The notes beneath the pieces are model-generated. The model ran no database searches, was not told the DNA's origin, and saw only the letters and a program-made list of their open reading frames with translations. This document shows, piece by piece, positions 53,354-64,000 of a DNA stretch of 64,000 bases. The stretch's first letter is position 1. Every line of letters starts with the position of its first letter. A program made the translations under genes and the position numbers. The stretch is from Xenoacremonium recifei (taxonomy: Eukaryota > Ascomycota > Sordariomycetes > Hypocreales > Nectriaceae), in assembly GCA_012184525.1 (NCBI GenBank), contig WOFQ01000001.1, forward strand, positions 930,001 to 994,000, in the 5' to 3' direction.

Positions 53354-56300
53354 ATAGGTACCCTGCTATGTAGATCCTGCAAAACACCTTTCCTCCTTAA
53401 CTTCCCAATTGCAATTCAAAAGATCCTCCGTGTTAGGAAGAATGTCCTCCTTGACAACCCTGATCCTCGGAGGGACACTGGGTTTCTACGACATCACAGG
53501 GGCAGGTCCTCTCGTCGGAAGCCCACGTTAAAAAAAACCGATGTCATGAGTAGTATGGGTTATTTTTGCAGACAAATGAATTGCAAGGGATGGGTTTCCA
53601 TGACCAGTTCGGCAAATATCACACATGTTATCGGCAAGAGATGCGTTGAAAATTGGTCCATCTCTCTAAGAAAAACTTCGTGGTCACAGTCGACTCACAC
53701 CGCTCGCCGAAAAAGATATGAGAAACAAAGGTTGAGCTTCTGAAACCTCTGTTTTAGCAGATCTCTTACCAACGCTTGCTGGCTTTGGGCTGGTTGGAGG
53801 GCTCCCTCATTCTATGCACCTTTATCATTTGAACAAGAGCCGGAAAGCTGTATGCAGAGTCGTGGCACAGGATTCTCCTGATACGAGGAGCAGTCCGACG
53901 ACGCGTCAAGTCTGTGGGATGCAGTTGGGTAACAGAAACCAGGCTGCAAGAACACGGCGACACCGGCGATCCACCAAGTCGGAACGCTGAGACAGCGCTG
54001 TGTTTTGTGGCGGAGGGATGCCGCAAACGGGCGGGAGTCTCCATGTGTCTCGGCGGGTGATGATCACGAGGGGTTGCGGCACAACGGACAGGGCATTCCA
54101 GGGTCTTGGCTGCTGGAGCCGTCGCCAAGGCACAGAGGCGAAAACAGGGAGGGATCGAAACCGGGAGGTCCGAGGCAGAGAAGGATCTACAGGGTCCTCC
54201 GCTGGGGGCAGTGATCAGGTGAAGAGGCCCTCCCCTCACAGGGCTGTACATAGCAGCCTGTTGGAGAAATTGAAGCGGGATGTTTTGGGCGAGCAATGAC
54301 ACGCGAGGCGATGCAGATGCGATACAGCACTCTACACAGGGGGTGATAATCGCGTGAGGTTGTGAGGGACCGCTAACAAGAGCACACGAGGACGGGTCGC
54401 CTTCTGCAGCGGTCGGGCGTAGCGGATGGATGCGGATGTTGAGCCGGCCTCTGATCCCCACGAGAGATGCAATTCCTTGCTTGCTGCTCAATCTGGGGGC
54501 ATGCGCGTATCATCAACGAGGTGCTGCGATAAGGAGGAGACTCGGCCTAGACGAACGGCGGAGCAAGGGAAGGGCCGTTTCGCCACGCCGCGGCCTGTGT
54601 CCAGAAACTGCGCAAGGAATACGCTTGACGATGCGTTGCTTGGCCGCACAGGATTCCAGGCAGACGAATTCTTTGCTGGTGTGCTTCCTGTTTGGTGAGT
54701 CGGCCGCACCTTAGGATTGCGTAGATGCATCTACTGCTGACGGATGGCTGTGAGTGAGCGAGCGAGTGATGAGCCTCGCTGATGACTTTATCCGGTTGTC
54801 TCAACGCTGGGACAAGACGGATGATCGGCCACTAGTGCCAAGACACAGCTGCAGAGTCGCTGGTTCGCAGAGTTGAATCAGTTTAATGAGCTGTGAGTTG
54901 TCATGGCCGCGGCCCTGGAGGTCAGGCCTGGCGAGGCCGTCTTTAATTGATAAGCCTGCACTTTGCGGTGGCAGAGATTGGGGGAGATTGAGAGATAGGA
55001 GATTGCTGATAGACGAGATTGAAAGACCGGGGTGGCTTGTGGTGATGGTGGTGGAAGTGGTGGAATGGAGTTGGTGACCGCCCATCCATGTCCATGTCTC
55101 ACTTGACCTCAGACATGGTCCCGACGAAGCCGCCCGCGGTGGGATGTCTCTGCCGTTTTCGTGGAGGCGGTTGCCCGTTGATACGAGCGGGAGAGAAGCC
55201 ATGGCGAGACGTTGTCGATCCCGTCAGCGCTGGCCGAAGCCGTCTCGCCATCTGGAGTCTCGTCAAGGCTGAAGAGTTGAGAGTCTTCTGCACTTGGTCT
55301 GACCGTCCGCCCGCACCCCCGGGCCCTGGCTTGCAAGGAGACAGGGATCGTCTACCCAATGAACCCTCGACTTGACGACGTCCAGGCCGCTCTCTCGGGT
55401 CTCCTCGAGTCTATTGATTAGAAGGCCCCTGCTGGGCTGCGGAGGAGAGAGTAAACGAGAATTTTAATCTCGCGGCGTCGTCGTCTCAAGTTCGAATCCT
55501 CCCGTTTTCTCAGTTGTTCCGTCGTGGTGTTTCAAACAGAGCGAGCGTGACCCCCAGCAGCGATCCAGCATCATATCATTGCCTCGACCCGGCAACGGCG
55601 GAACACAGTCGATCCTGTGCCCTCCCATTATCATATCTCGACTTCGCAGGGCCTCCCCGCACTTGGCCTGCGTCCTATCAACAACCATCACGACTCGCTC
55701 ACCGACACGCTCGATCCTCGATATCCCTGCCCTGCTTGCTTGGACGGCACGACGGCCCTCCACTTGGCTCGCATCTCGAATCTCGCGCGCTCGGCCTAGA
55801 ACTGGACCTGGACTTGGGCGGACTCGCTCGTCGACTTCCCCACGTGCGCATGCGCTGCGATTGAGGCTGAATCTGGTCTAGACGGTTGATTCCGCGATCG
55901 CCCCTCCATCTCGCAGTCTGGTCTGGTGTCTTGCTCGCTCGTGCGCTGCAAGGCATCCATCAGCAACGCCTCTTCTGCGCCTCTCCCCAAGTCTTACCCG
56001 GTTCCTGGACTTGTCTGGAAGAGTCGTGTCTAAGAGTGTCTAAGCCCAACCCTGACGGCAAAGGGTGGCTGACTGTTGGCTGAGAAAAGCCCCGATTGCG
56101 TGCGCCTCTTCAGCTGGCTTGGTCTAGAGGAAAACAGCCCCCGCCTGCTTCCCCTCCTCGAGCTCTCAGTGGCCTGGGCTGTCTCGGGCCTTCCCCCCAC
56201 TGCTCCTGCCTTTGCGTCTGCGTCTTGTCTTACTACACTCTGTAGGTGGCTCTTGCCCGACCAGGGTCTGGGTCAGCGCTCCGTAACTGGCAAGCACCAC

Positions 56301-56963
56301 CTGCTCTTTCCCACGAACTGCCTCCTTCCCGCGCGCTCGCTCTCCATCGCTTCCGTCCGTCTCCCGTCGCATCTTTCCATCTCAACTCTCCTCCTCGCCC
56401 GAACTCTTCCTCTCACCTCACATCACGACATCCTCCTCCGCATCATCCATTCGACTCCTCCTCCTCCCTTTCCCGCCCTGCGTTGTGTTGCTGTTTTCTC
56501 CTACAGCATCCTTCTTTCAGACCCCGGCCCGGTCTTTTTTTTCTGCTGCCCCTCCCCCTGCTGTTTGGCTTTGTTGCCTCTCTGCTCGCTCTGCAGCACG
56601 CACAGGCTACCCGGGTCCTCCGTCCGCAGGCTGCTCAACCATCGACGAGCCGCTCCCGATTGTCTTCGTGTTCGACCCCCCGTTTGCCAATGTCTCTTCT
56701 GCAGGCCGCCGCCGCTGCTGTGTTTCTTTAGGGCTGGGGGGTGTAACGGATCTCTTTTCGTTTCGCATTTAGGCAGTCGGTGAGGGATCCCATTCTTCGA
56801 GTGCTGGTCGCCCTCTTATCCCGCCTTTCCCTTCCTCCCGACACTACCAGCGAAAACCCCGCGAGGTGCCTGGGTCTGGGTCTCTCAACCCTCCGCCCCC
56901 TGTCGGCGATACGGACTGGTAAACAACACACGCAAACACACCACCTCACAACACCGCGCAGCC
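53354..56963. other. long gene-free region and pyrimidine-rich leader
   Basis: 3.6 kb with no supported gene. From about 56.2 kb to 56.95 kb the plus strand is strongly C/T-rich and probably forms the long 5' UTR (with introns and upstream ATGs) of the gene at 56964. Frames such as 53766-54491 minus and 56076-56783 plus are Ser/Arg/Leu/Pro-rich and look like chance. A tRNA-like fragment near 55455-55495 was considered and rejected. Confidence 0.45.
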
Positions 56964-58343
56964 ATGGCCTCGCTACAATCGCAAGCGAGCTATCTCAGCG
57001 GCGCCGGGCATGGGCACGCCAAAATCACCAAATCACGCAGTCGTCCCGCCGTTAAGCCTATCCTGAAGAAACTCCAGGCGCACTCGGAAAAGAACTCGCT
57101 CGACCTGGATCGCAGCTGGGAGGATCAGGCGCAATTCAATTACACTTCGTATACCACGGGTGGGAGAGACACGTATGCTACAGACGGTGCCTACGCCTCT
57201 CCATATGCCTCTTCGACGACACATGGGAACGCCCCCAGATCGGCTCGTGACGTGAGCTTTTCCATCTCAGCCTCGGACCTCACCAGCGGCGCTGCTCGTC
57301 AAAACAAGTTCTCCCACGTCCGCTCGACCAGCGGCACCTCTCACGTCTCGGTCGCGACCTCCGCTAGTGGCCGGAACGGATCGTTTGTTCACCCCTTTCA
57401 GCAGACTCCCCGCACCTCGACGCCGCCTCTGTCCTACGCCAACTCGTTCGTCTCGCTCGACAACGGCACCGGCCCGCGCGACTACTCTCCAACTATCACC
57501 GAGGACGACGACGATACTGATGCCCAGACCTTTGGCTCCCGGGCTACTTTTGGACTGCCGCACTCGCAGCATGCTCGACCTCGAAGGCCTTCTCTGGCTA
57601 GCCAACGCACGAGCTCACTCTCAGATGTGAATCAGCCTGTGCGCATGACCTCCTCAAGTCGCACAAACTCGGGCATCCGCAGCACTCAGCAACGCATTGT
57701 TACCAAGAGCCGTTCTGACCTCCACCTGAATGCTGCCTCGTCTCCAGCGCTCGACTCCGTCTCCAGCACCAGTCCCCCCACTGCATCCTTCGTCTCCCCA
57801 CAAGCCATTGCGGCGTCGTCATCACTCACTGGTGCTTCCCCTCTTCGCAGCTCACTCGAGATGAACGGTTTCCGTCTTCGCTCCCGGAGCGAGGTCACCA
57901 GCAGTATGCAGACAGCGCAGGTCCGTGAGGCCCGCCGCAAGTTCGAGGAGAAGGAAAAGGCCAAGGAGGAGAAGTACAATCGCGAGAAGATACGCAAACA
58001 GGAACGTGCCGATCAGAAGGAGGCCAATCGTCAGCACAAGCCTCTCATCCACGGCCGCAAGAGCTTTGGGCATTCGCGCGTCTCTTGTGAACAGACGGCG
58101 AGCAGCACGGACATCCGTCCATCTTTCTCACGAAAGAACACTGGCACGGGTCTCGATGAGAAGTTGGACTTTGCCAGCCAAGGATACGAGACTGCCCGTC
58201 CTGGTCAAGCCCCCAATGCTCGAGCCGATGGCGTACATTTCGAGTCAGCCAGAAGGACAACGACAAAACGAAAGACGAACGGGACTTGGACTGCCTTTGT
58301 CCTGTGGCTGCGAACGAGGCTCCTCAAGCTGGGTCGACGATAG
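56964..58343 (+). CDS. Ser/Thr-rich conserved fungal protein (459 aa)
   Basis: One open frame starting MASLQSQASYLSGAGHGHAK in a good context. Most of the protein is disordered: Ser, Thr, Arg and Pro stretches, many SxS and RxxS sites that could be phosphorylated, and a run of acidic residues (TEDDDDTDAQ). Near residues 318-357 there is a charged single helix (QVREARRKFEEKEKAKEEKY then NREKIRKQERADQKEANRQ). The C-terminus is a short aromatic/basic amphipathic segment, TWTAFVLWLRTRLLKLGRR, which might bind a membrane. No known domain. It has an unusually long leader. Confidence 0.75.
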   Translation: MASLQSQASYLSGAGHGHAKITKSRSRPAVKPILKKLQAHSEKNSLDLDRSWEDQAQFNYTSYTTGGRDTYATDGAYASPYASSTTHGNAPRSARDVSFSISASDLTSGAARQNKFSHVRSTSGTSHVSVATSASGRNGSFVHPFQQTPRTSTPPLSYANSFVSLDNGTGPRDYSPTITEDDDDTDAQTFGSRATFGLPHSQHARPRRPSLASQRTSSLSDVNQPVRMTSSSRTNSGIRSTQQRIVTKSRSDLHLNAASSPALDSVSSTSPPTASFVSPQAIAASSSLTGASPLRSSLEMNGFRLRSRSEVTSSMQTAQVREARRKFEEKEKAKEEKYNREKIRKQERADQKEANRQHKPLIHGRKSFGHSRVSCEQTASSTDIRPSFSRKNTGTGLDEKLDFASQGYETARPGQAPNARADGVHFESARRTTTKRKTNGTWTAFVLWLRTRLLKLGRR

Positions 58344-59558
58344 GATAAAGCGACCGGCGCCCCAACTGCCGAGATGGAACTGAGAGAATCTTGGTGGTTC
58401 TGATTACGATGAGATCTGGCTTACGGTCTCACATGTCTCATGACAACGACTTGCGACTTCAACAACCCTACGATATATCACTATAACGCTACCACCACCA
58501 CGACAAACAGCAACAACACTACACGCGCTTGTCCTGCTTTCAACCCCCCCGACAAGCAGGCTCATGACCAGGCCTCGCATCACACATGGATTATGATTTG
58601 ATAGCATTCTTTGATTTGCATTCTTCGATTTGAGAAGGAAGGGAACCGTTTGGTCCCAACGGCCGGACCGAAAGATTGTTTTTATTGCAAGGCGTTCAGG
58701 AATTCGGAATTTATGACGGACGGAACCATGGGGAGTTTACAGGTGGCTCTTGACATCTAGGGGACAAAGGGGTGCTTTTTTTTTCTGCTCTTCTCTTCTC
58801 TCTTCTGTACCTCACAGGAGACCTTTGCTTTGCACCAATGTTCAGGAGCAACACGGATTGATCTGGCTTTCGGCATGAGGAACGCAGCATCTGATTTCGG
58901 CGGGCCTAGGCATTCATGGCTTGGATAGCCCGGCGGCGAGCGTCCGGGCTTTTAGGTAGACCTCGGGGATCAAAGGCATGGACTTTCTTCCTCCAATCGA
59001 GTGGTTTTCCCAGCTTTAGATTTGTCATTGTGTATTGCCGCTATGTGCTGCCGTGAGTTTGTTTAAGGTTATCTGTATGTGATATGGCTATGGTGTCAAA
59101 CTCACAGCCACGGTCATGAGAAAGTGAGGCAACCTTGATGGTTCTCGGAGCCATTCAGACCTGTCTCAGCCTGCAATGCACACTTGCACAACCCCTGAGC
59201 ATAGCACCAGCGATCCTAGATGATCTCCCAGACGATCTCATCCAATCTTGATGAACTCCTTCCTGTGACAGCAGCTGGGTTCCATCAATGACGTTGATCG
59301 TCGACCCACGCGTGCGTCCGATCGGCCCCGGGTGTTTCGACGGGGAGAGGGGCCGGACGCGCATCTCCACATGGAGGCCGCGGGTGGGCTTTTCCGGGGA
59401 AGTGGAGATGGAGGGACAGTTGGTATAGGTAAGGAGGTGTGTTGTAGAAGTTAACACTGGAGACTCCAGGGCGGATGAACAATAAACATGCATAACTTTT
59501 GGACAGTTGGATACAGACTGGTTGCAGAAGCTCTTTCCGTTTACAACATCAACATGCC
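58344..59558. other. convergent intergenic region
   Basis: The genes on either side end towards each other. No gene is supported; a minus-strand frame at 59155-59625 overlaps the next gene's end out of frame. Confidence 0.5.
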
Positions 59559-60479
59559 TCATATCTTCGCCTTGACCCTCACGTCCTCCGGCCTCCGCAC
59601 ATCCACCGGCGTCCACCACGGCCACGCCGACGGCCCATCCTCCGCCATCGTCGCCTTAAAGTCCGGCTGCCTCTTCTCCATGAAGCTATCAATGCCCTCC
59701 TTTGAATCGCGTCCCACGTACAAGTCGTAGAACACCTTGCTCTCTAGTAGATGCGCCTCCTCCGGCGAGCTCGCCCCGCGGAAGATCAGGTCCTTCATTG
59801 CACACGCCGCCACGCCGCTCACATTCGTCGCAATTTCCTCTGCCAGTCGCAGCGCCGTGGGTAGCACCTCAGCCGCTGGCACCACCTCGCTGAATAGGTC
59901 TGAGTACAGTCGGTGCGAGGCCGGCAGCACGCCTCCCACGGTGGTGAGGTGCAACGCCCGGCCGGCGCCGACAAGACGAGGCAGGTAGAAGCTGCTGCAG
60001 GCCTCCATGGTGAAGCCGCGGCGGCCAAACACAAAGCCAATCTTGGCGTCAGCGCTGGCGATGCGGATGTTGGCGGGGAGCGTCATGGTGATTCCCACGC
60101 CGACCGCGCTGCCGTTGATGGCGGCGATGGTGGGTTTGGTGCAGCGGGCCATGGCAAGGGTCACGCGGCCACCCGAGTCGCGATGCAGGGCGGTTGTAGG
60201 CCCGAAGGCGTGCGGCTCGTTGAAGTCCATACCAGCGCAGAAGATGCGGTTGGAGGCGTCTGAAGAGGTCAGCACAATGGCCTTGACGCGCGGGTCGGCG
60301 GACAGTGTGTCGTAGGCGGTGGCGAGAGAGGCGGCCATGGTGTCGGTGAAGGCATTGCGAGCGGAGGGGCGGTGCAGGGCGATGATGATGATGGGGGTGA
60401 CGGTAGGCGAGGATGCGGGATGGTGAGAGAGTTTGAGGGTTGGGAGGGAGAGGGTGTTGTAGGAGTCGGGATAGGACAT
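59559..60479 (-). CDS. enoyl-CoA hydratase/isomerase family protein, probably peroxisomal
   Basis: A minus-strand, intronless gene of 306 aa starting at 60479. The crotonase fold is clear: LHRPSARNAFTDTMAASL, the first oxyanion-hole loop IFCAGMDF, the second in AAINGSAVGVGITMTLPANI, then RIASADAKIGFVFGRRGFTM and EACSSFYLPRLVGAGRALHL, where a Glu stands at the catalytic position of hydratases. The C-terminal half gives the trimer helix. The protein ends in VKAKI; AKI is a known PTS1-type peroxisomal signal in some yeasts, so import into peroxisomes is likely. Role: hydration or double-bond isomerisation in beta-oxidation of fatty acids or side chains. The exact substrate is open. Confidence 0.85.
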   Translation of the reverse strand: MSYPDSYNTLSLPTLKLSHHPASSPTVTPIIIIALHRPSARNAFTDTMAASLATAYDTLSADPRVKAIVLTSSDASNRIFCAGMDFNEPHAFGPTTALHRDSGGRVTLAMARCTKPTIAAINGSAVGVGITMTLPANIRIASADAKIGFVFGRRGFTMEACSSFYLPRLVGAGRALHLTTVGGVLPASHRLYSDLFSEVVPAAEVLPTALRLAEEIATNVSGVAACAMKDLIFRGASSPEEAHLLESKVFYDLYVGRDSKEGIDSFMEKRQPDFKATMAEDGPSAWPWWTPVDVRRPEDVRVKAKI

Positions 60480-61030
60480 GGTGGTGGTGATGATGGTATC
60501 GCAGTGAGGTTGATGGCGGAGGACCCGGAATCGGGCAGGGCTACAGTCGGATGGTGTGGCAGACGAGTTCAGGACCTAGAGTCTCTTCACTGGGCGATGC
60601 GATGAGCTGTCGGGGTTTCGGGATGCGATTTGGTGAATTCGGTCGCTGAGATGATGAGATGAAGTCGAAGTTGAGTTGGAGGGGAATCTTCTTGCCGTCC
60701 CGATGCCGAGGTTCTTTCTGTGGAATGCGTGTAAGTGATCAACGCATGCCCACTTACGCTTTGGTTAGGTCATCACCCATGTGAACCTTCCAACCCCAAA
60801 TAATTTGAACAGCCAGGAAGTATGCATCAACGGGAGACTTTCCTCAAACGTTCATTTTTGGCGATGAGAGCAAATGTGCGGAAGGCTCAGGGCCTGCAGG
60901 ATGAAATGCTCTGTCCTACCTGTTTGTCGGCTTACTTGCGCTGAGATACCACCGGCCGACTCGGCCCTCTCACGAACTGACCATCAACATCACTTTTATT
61001 GTTGCTACTTGGGTCCTTCTCTCTCTCATC
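60480..61030. other. divergent intergenic region
   Basis: Shared promoter region of the hydratase gene (leftward) and the Clr5-type gene (rightward). A 77-codon plus-strand frame near 60372-60605 is Gly/Asp-rich and chance-like. Confidence 0.5.
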
Positions 61031-62361
61031 ATGCCCACACGCAAGCGCCGCAGACAGATCAAGCGCCGCGAACATACCGAGAAAGAATGGGAGAACTATC
61101 GTCACATAGCGCACAAACTTCACCTTCAAGGCAAAAACACGACTCAAATTTGGAACACCTTAACAGAACACGGCTATTCCCAAACGTGAGTTCTGCAGCT
61201 TTTTAAGTGGCAATACTTATATTAACCATTCTAAATAGATATTCCTTTCTAGTTTCCCGGATAAAAACGCTATGGCTATTTCCGCCTTCCACACTGGTCA
61301 GTGATATCAGGGAAATGCTTTCTGTCCAGATGAAGGAATTCGACGACGATGAAGTGCGGATGATCCTCAAACTACAAGGGTCGCTAAACAACGAATACGG
61401 AAACCAAGAGTCTTTTCCGCGCCTGAAACAACTCATATCTTGTATCCGAGAAGAGCTTGACCCTGGCGAATCACCACAAGCCCCCGGGGTTGAGAGAGCT
61501 ATGGAAATGCTGTCCTTTGAACCAGATACTCTGTCAAAGATCTATACAGAGTTTATTAGTATGGGAGCAATTTCCAATATAGACTGGGTTTCATCGTTGC
61601 AGGATGGAAGCTGGGTAATGCTCGTTGAAAAGAATCGTAACATACAACAAGTCTTGCGATCTCGAGCCCATGACAAATATGCGAGCTTACCTGGATTTCA
61701 CGCCGTGCGTCTCATGGATTTCATCCTCGTTCCCCTTTACAAAATCCTCAGCCATAAGCGGGATATCAGCATCGCATTAGCTTGGCAAATACTTGGACTC
61801 ACTTTGCCAGAACTGGACGAAGCTGCATCCGACCTTCGACCTGTTTTGGTCCGTTCAGGAGAGACAAAGAGGAACCGCTTCCCAGCTCAGAAGTCAGCCC
61901 GTTGGAAAAGTTGGCTGAGGCCGCAATGGGCTGAAGCTTCGCCATAGGTTGGAACCCTGTGCATGGTCCTTGAAGACGATCGCCGCGACAGTTTTTTTAT
62001 TGACCGAGCATTGCATTCTATCGCATCTGGTATTTGGCTGTCTTTTGAAGATGTGGGATCGGAAAGGAATGAATCCATTCCGCCGCAACCGCAGACACCC
62101 GCACTTAGCATAGAGAGGGCGGCGCCGGATAGCGGAGTTGCGCCTCCGCCGCAGTCCATGGAGCCGCAGACGAATGATATGCACAACACACCGCCGGTCC
62201 CCGGCGACTCTACGCACAACTCCTATGGCAGGCCGGTGCCCGACAATGAAGGCTTACTACTGGAGCCGACGGCCTTGAGCCCCCGCCCCGATGCGGAGGG
62301 CGCGGCCGTTCCCGGGGATCCGACTTCGTCGTCGGCTAAGGGCATTGCTGGTGCCGCTTAG
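61031..62361 (+). CDS. Clr5-domain protein
   Basis: The first exon (61031-61185) codes for a basic start MPTRKRRRQIKRREHTEKEW and a helical module ENYRHIAHKLHLQGKNTTQI then WNTLTEHGYSQT, which resembles the fungal Clr5 domain. The intron 61186-61238 (GTGAGT..AAATAG) joins T-YSFLVSRIKTLW in phase. The second exon is open to a TAG at 61945. Directly behind it the same frame stays open for another 138 codons (VGTLCMVLEDDRRDSFFIDR then an acidic Pro-rich tail). A second intron from a GTCCGT donor at 61849 to the CCATAG at 61947 would remove the stop and keep the frame, giving about 392 aa; the same donor sequence is used in the permease gene. Without it the protein is 287 aa. The role is unknown; Clr5 proteins are thought to be nuclear or self-recognition related. 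Confidence 0.55.
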
Positions 62362-63039
62362 GACTTGAGCATCAAACCCGACCCCAACTGGGATAAGGAG
62401 TTTCGTGACCGTCCCGGCTGGGATACATTTGAGTACAACATCGGCACGTGGCCTTGGGCGAAATGCAGTTGACGGGATGCAATGGCTTGAGCTTGAATGG
62501 GAAGAATCCATGGCCCGCCGGGTATGGGCTCTCGACGTGAATGGGATCCGGCAAAAGATGGGCTAGCGAGGGCGTTCGGGCCGAGGAAGGAGAATTGCTG
62601 GCGCCTCAGAGTAGTTGCCTGTATGCGTACGAATTAGAATACCAGGATGCTTGAAGCCTTATGCGCCTTCATCTGATATCCTCGGGGCAGCGACTGTGCC
62701 GTGCCTGAGATTCGCTTCCATTCCCCACCGGAGCGGACACTCGGGGCCGGCCGGCTTCTGCGGGCTGGGTGGGGCTCGGCCGGACTTGACGCGATCCAGG
62801 CTAAGATTGAGGAAGACCAGTGGAAGGTGCGCTCGAGCCGAGAAATTTCCACCGCACCTGCACCTCAACGTCTGGCAGCAGCAGCAGCGATAGCAGCATT
62901 TATAAGAGGCCGCTTCCCCGCTCGATCCTCCCTCACCGGCTTCCGCAAGTCATCCTTCATCCGGCCTCTTCCATGGCATCGTCCTGCTAGCTCCTGTCCG
63001 CCAATTGAACCCGCAGCCCTACAGCTTCCCAAACCCACG
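62362..63039. other. intergenic, promoter of the D-lactate dehydrogenase gene
   Basis: No gene. GC-rich at 62.70-62.83 kb; a TATAAG-like sequence near 62901 may be the TATA box of the downstream gene. Confidence 0.5.
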
Positions 63040-64000
63040 ATGGCACTGCGCGCGCAGCAGACGGCTCTCCGGGGCCTGCGGGCCTCGACGCTGCGATTGC
63101 CCGCCGCATCCCGCTCCTACGCCACCGATATCGAGCCTGAGCGACCGAAGGCTCCGCGCCAGGGCAACGAGGCCAAGCTGGGGAGGTCGTTCCAGGGCCA
63201 GGTTATGGGCAGCATTGGCGCCCGGTTGCGGCGCGAGAGGGAGCAGCGGGAGCAGTATGAGAAGTGGCGGAACATGACGGACCCTTCGCGGAACTGGCTG
63301 ATGACGTTTGGTGAGTAATTGAGTGACTTGCGCAGCTGGTCCTGGAGTTTGCTGACGGTTATGCTACATTCAGTCTTCCTGTCCGGTGTTGGCATCTCAT
63401 ACTGGCTGGGCACGTACTGGCCCAAGGACCCCGAGCCGGTCTCGACTCTTCCGCTGTCCAAGACTCGCGACCCCAAGCACAACACGAAGCTCGAGAATAT
63501 GCAGGCCGCCTGGGCCGACTTCGTCAAGATTGTCGGCAAGGAGAACGTCAGCACGGCCGAGAACGATATCGAACACCATGCGACCTCCAATTGGTCATCA
63601 CACTCGGCCAAGCCTGACGAGCGTCCCTTCTGCGTCGTCTACCCCAGCACCACCGAGGAGGTTTCCGAGATCATGAAGGTGTGTCATTTGAGGCACATCC
63701 CTGTTGTGGGCTACAGCGGCGGCACCAGTCTTGAGGGTCACTTCACGCCCACGCGCCAGGGCGTTTCGGTCGACTTTGGCCGCATGAACAAGATCGTCTC
63801 TCTGCATAAGGAGGACCTGGATGTTGTCGTACAGCCCGCAATGGGCTGGGAGGCACTCAATGATCACCTTGGTCAACAAGGATTATTCTTCCCACCCGAC
63901 CCGGGCCCAGGTGCTATGATTGGCGGCATGATCGGAACGGGTTGCAGTGGTACCAATGCCTACCGTTACGGTACCATGCGCGAGTGGGTGTTGAGCTTGA
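63040..64000 (+). CDS. dld1: mitochondrial D-lactate dehydrogenase (cytochrome), 5' part
   Basis: Exons 63040-63310 and 63374 to beyond the right edge; the intron has GTGAGT and CATTCAG ends and keeps phase. About 299 residues are present, roughly half of the usual 560-590. The start MALRAQQTALRGLRASTLRL then PAASRSYATD is a mitochondrial presequence. A hydrophobic segment VFLSGVGISYWLGTYW can anchor the protein in the inner membrane. The FAD-binding type 4 domain follows: PFCVVYPSTTEEVSEIMKVC, VVGYSGGTSLEGHFTP, and the Gly-rich PPDPGPGAMIGGMIGTGCSG then TNAYRYGTMREWV. These match the DLD1 family, which oxidises D-lactate to pyruvate and passes electrons to cytochrome c. An upstream frame from 62701 is non-coding leader. 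Confidence 0.92.

Noticed and set aside
53766..54491. 241-codon minus-strand frame
   Set aside because: Ser/Pro/Arg/Cys-rich, no domain, typical of chance frames in GC-rich intergenic DNA.
55450..55500. tRNA-like fragment with GTTCGAATC and a 5-bp anticodon-like stem around TTT
   Set aside because: The T-stem does not pair (TCAAG against CCTCC), and no D-arm or matching acceptor stem is found.
1..64000. Transposons, CRISPR arrays, rRNA genes or integrated viral elements
   Set aside because: No reverse transcriptase, transposase, terminal repeats, spacer arrays or rRNA-like sequence was seen.

Overview
The window is nuclear DNA of a filamentous ascomycete, most likely Eurotiales (Aspergillus/Penicillium type). 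The signs are short introns of about 45-100 bp with GT..AG ends and CTGAC/CTAAC-like branch points, single-gene transcription units on both strands, two Zn2Cys6 regulators, a fungal homogentisate dioxygenase, a Pex24/dysferlin-type peroxin and typical fungal secondary-carbon genes. All gene models come from reading the sequence; splice sites were chosen by phase and consensus and have no transcript support.

Left part (1-24.4 kb): an RRM protein of the VIP1 type, a 66-aa conserved small protein, a coiled-coil protein, an uncertain multi-exon orphan gene, a 452-aa unknown, a gene-poor 5.5-kb stretch, a four-exon small protein, homogentisate 1,2-dioxygenase, a kinase/HAD/uracil-phosphoribosyltransferase-like fusion convergent with a GNAT acetyltransferase, a single-pass cysteine-rich membrane protein, and a further gene-poor region with one small spliced gene.

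Middle part A (24.4-31.9 kb) looks like a small catabolic cluster: a Dal5-type MFS permease diverges from a sarcosine/fructosyl-amino-acid-oxidase-like flavoenzyme, followed by a Zn2Cys6 regulator. The shared promoter carries four copies of a long TCGGCC..GGCCGA inverted repeat; a fifth copy lies 4 kb away.

After a four-helix membrane protein and a Pex24/dysferlin-domain peroxin with a GC-AG intron comes middle part B (36.9-53.4 kb), the most interesting region. It is a beta-glycoside or saponin utilisation cluster: a Zn2Cys6 regulator divergent from a GH1 beta-glucosidase, an MFS sugar transporter, a secreted protein resembling fungal saponin hydrolases divergent from a GH3 beta-glucosidase with a PA14 insert, and a LacZ-type GH2 beta-galactosidase. 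Every promoter in this block has a CTCCGCGG element, and four sites share the same 11-mer TTTCTCCGCGG. The three glycosidases have no signal peptide while the saponin-hydrolase-like protein does. This suggests extracellular release of the glycan, import by the MFS protein and hydrolysis inside the cell.

Right part (53.4-64 kb): a long gene-free, pyrimidine-rich leader before a Ser-rich conserved protein, a peroxisomal-type enoyl-CoA hydratase/isomerase, a Clr5-domain protein, and the 5' part of mitochondrial D-lactate dehydrogenase running off the right edge.
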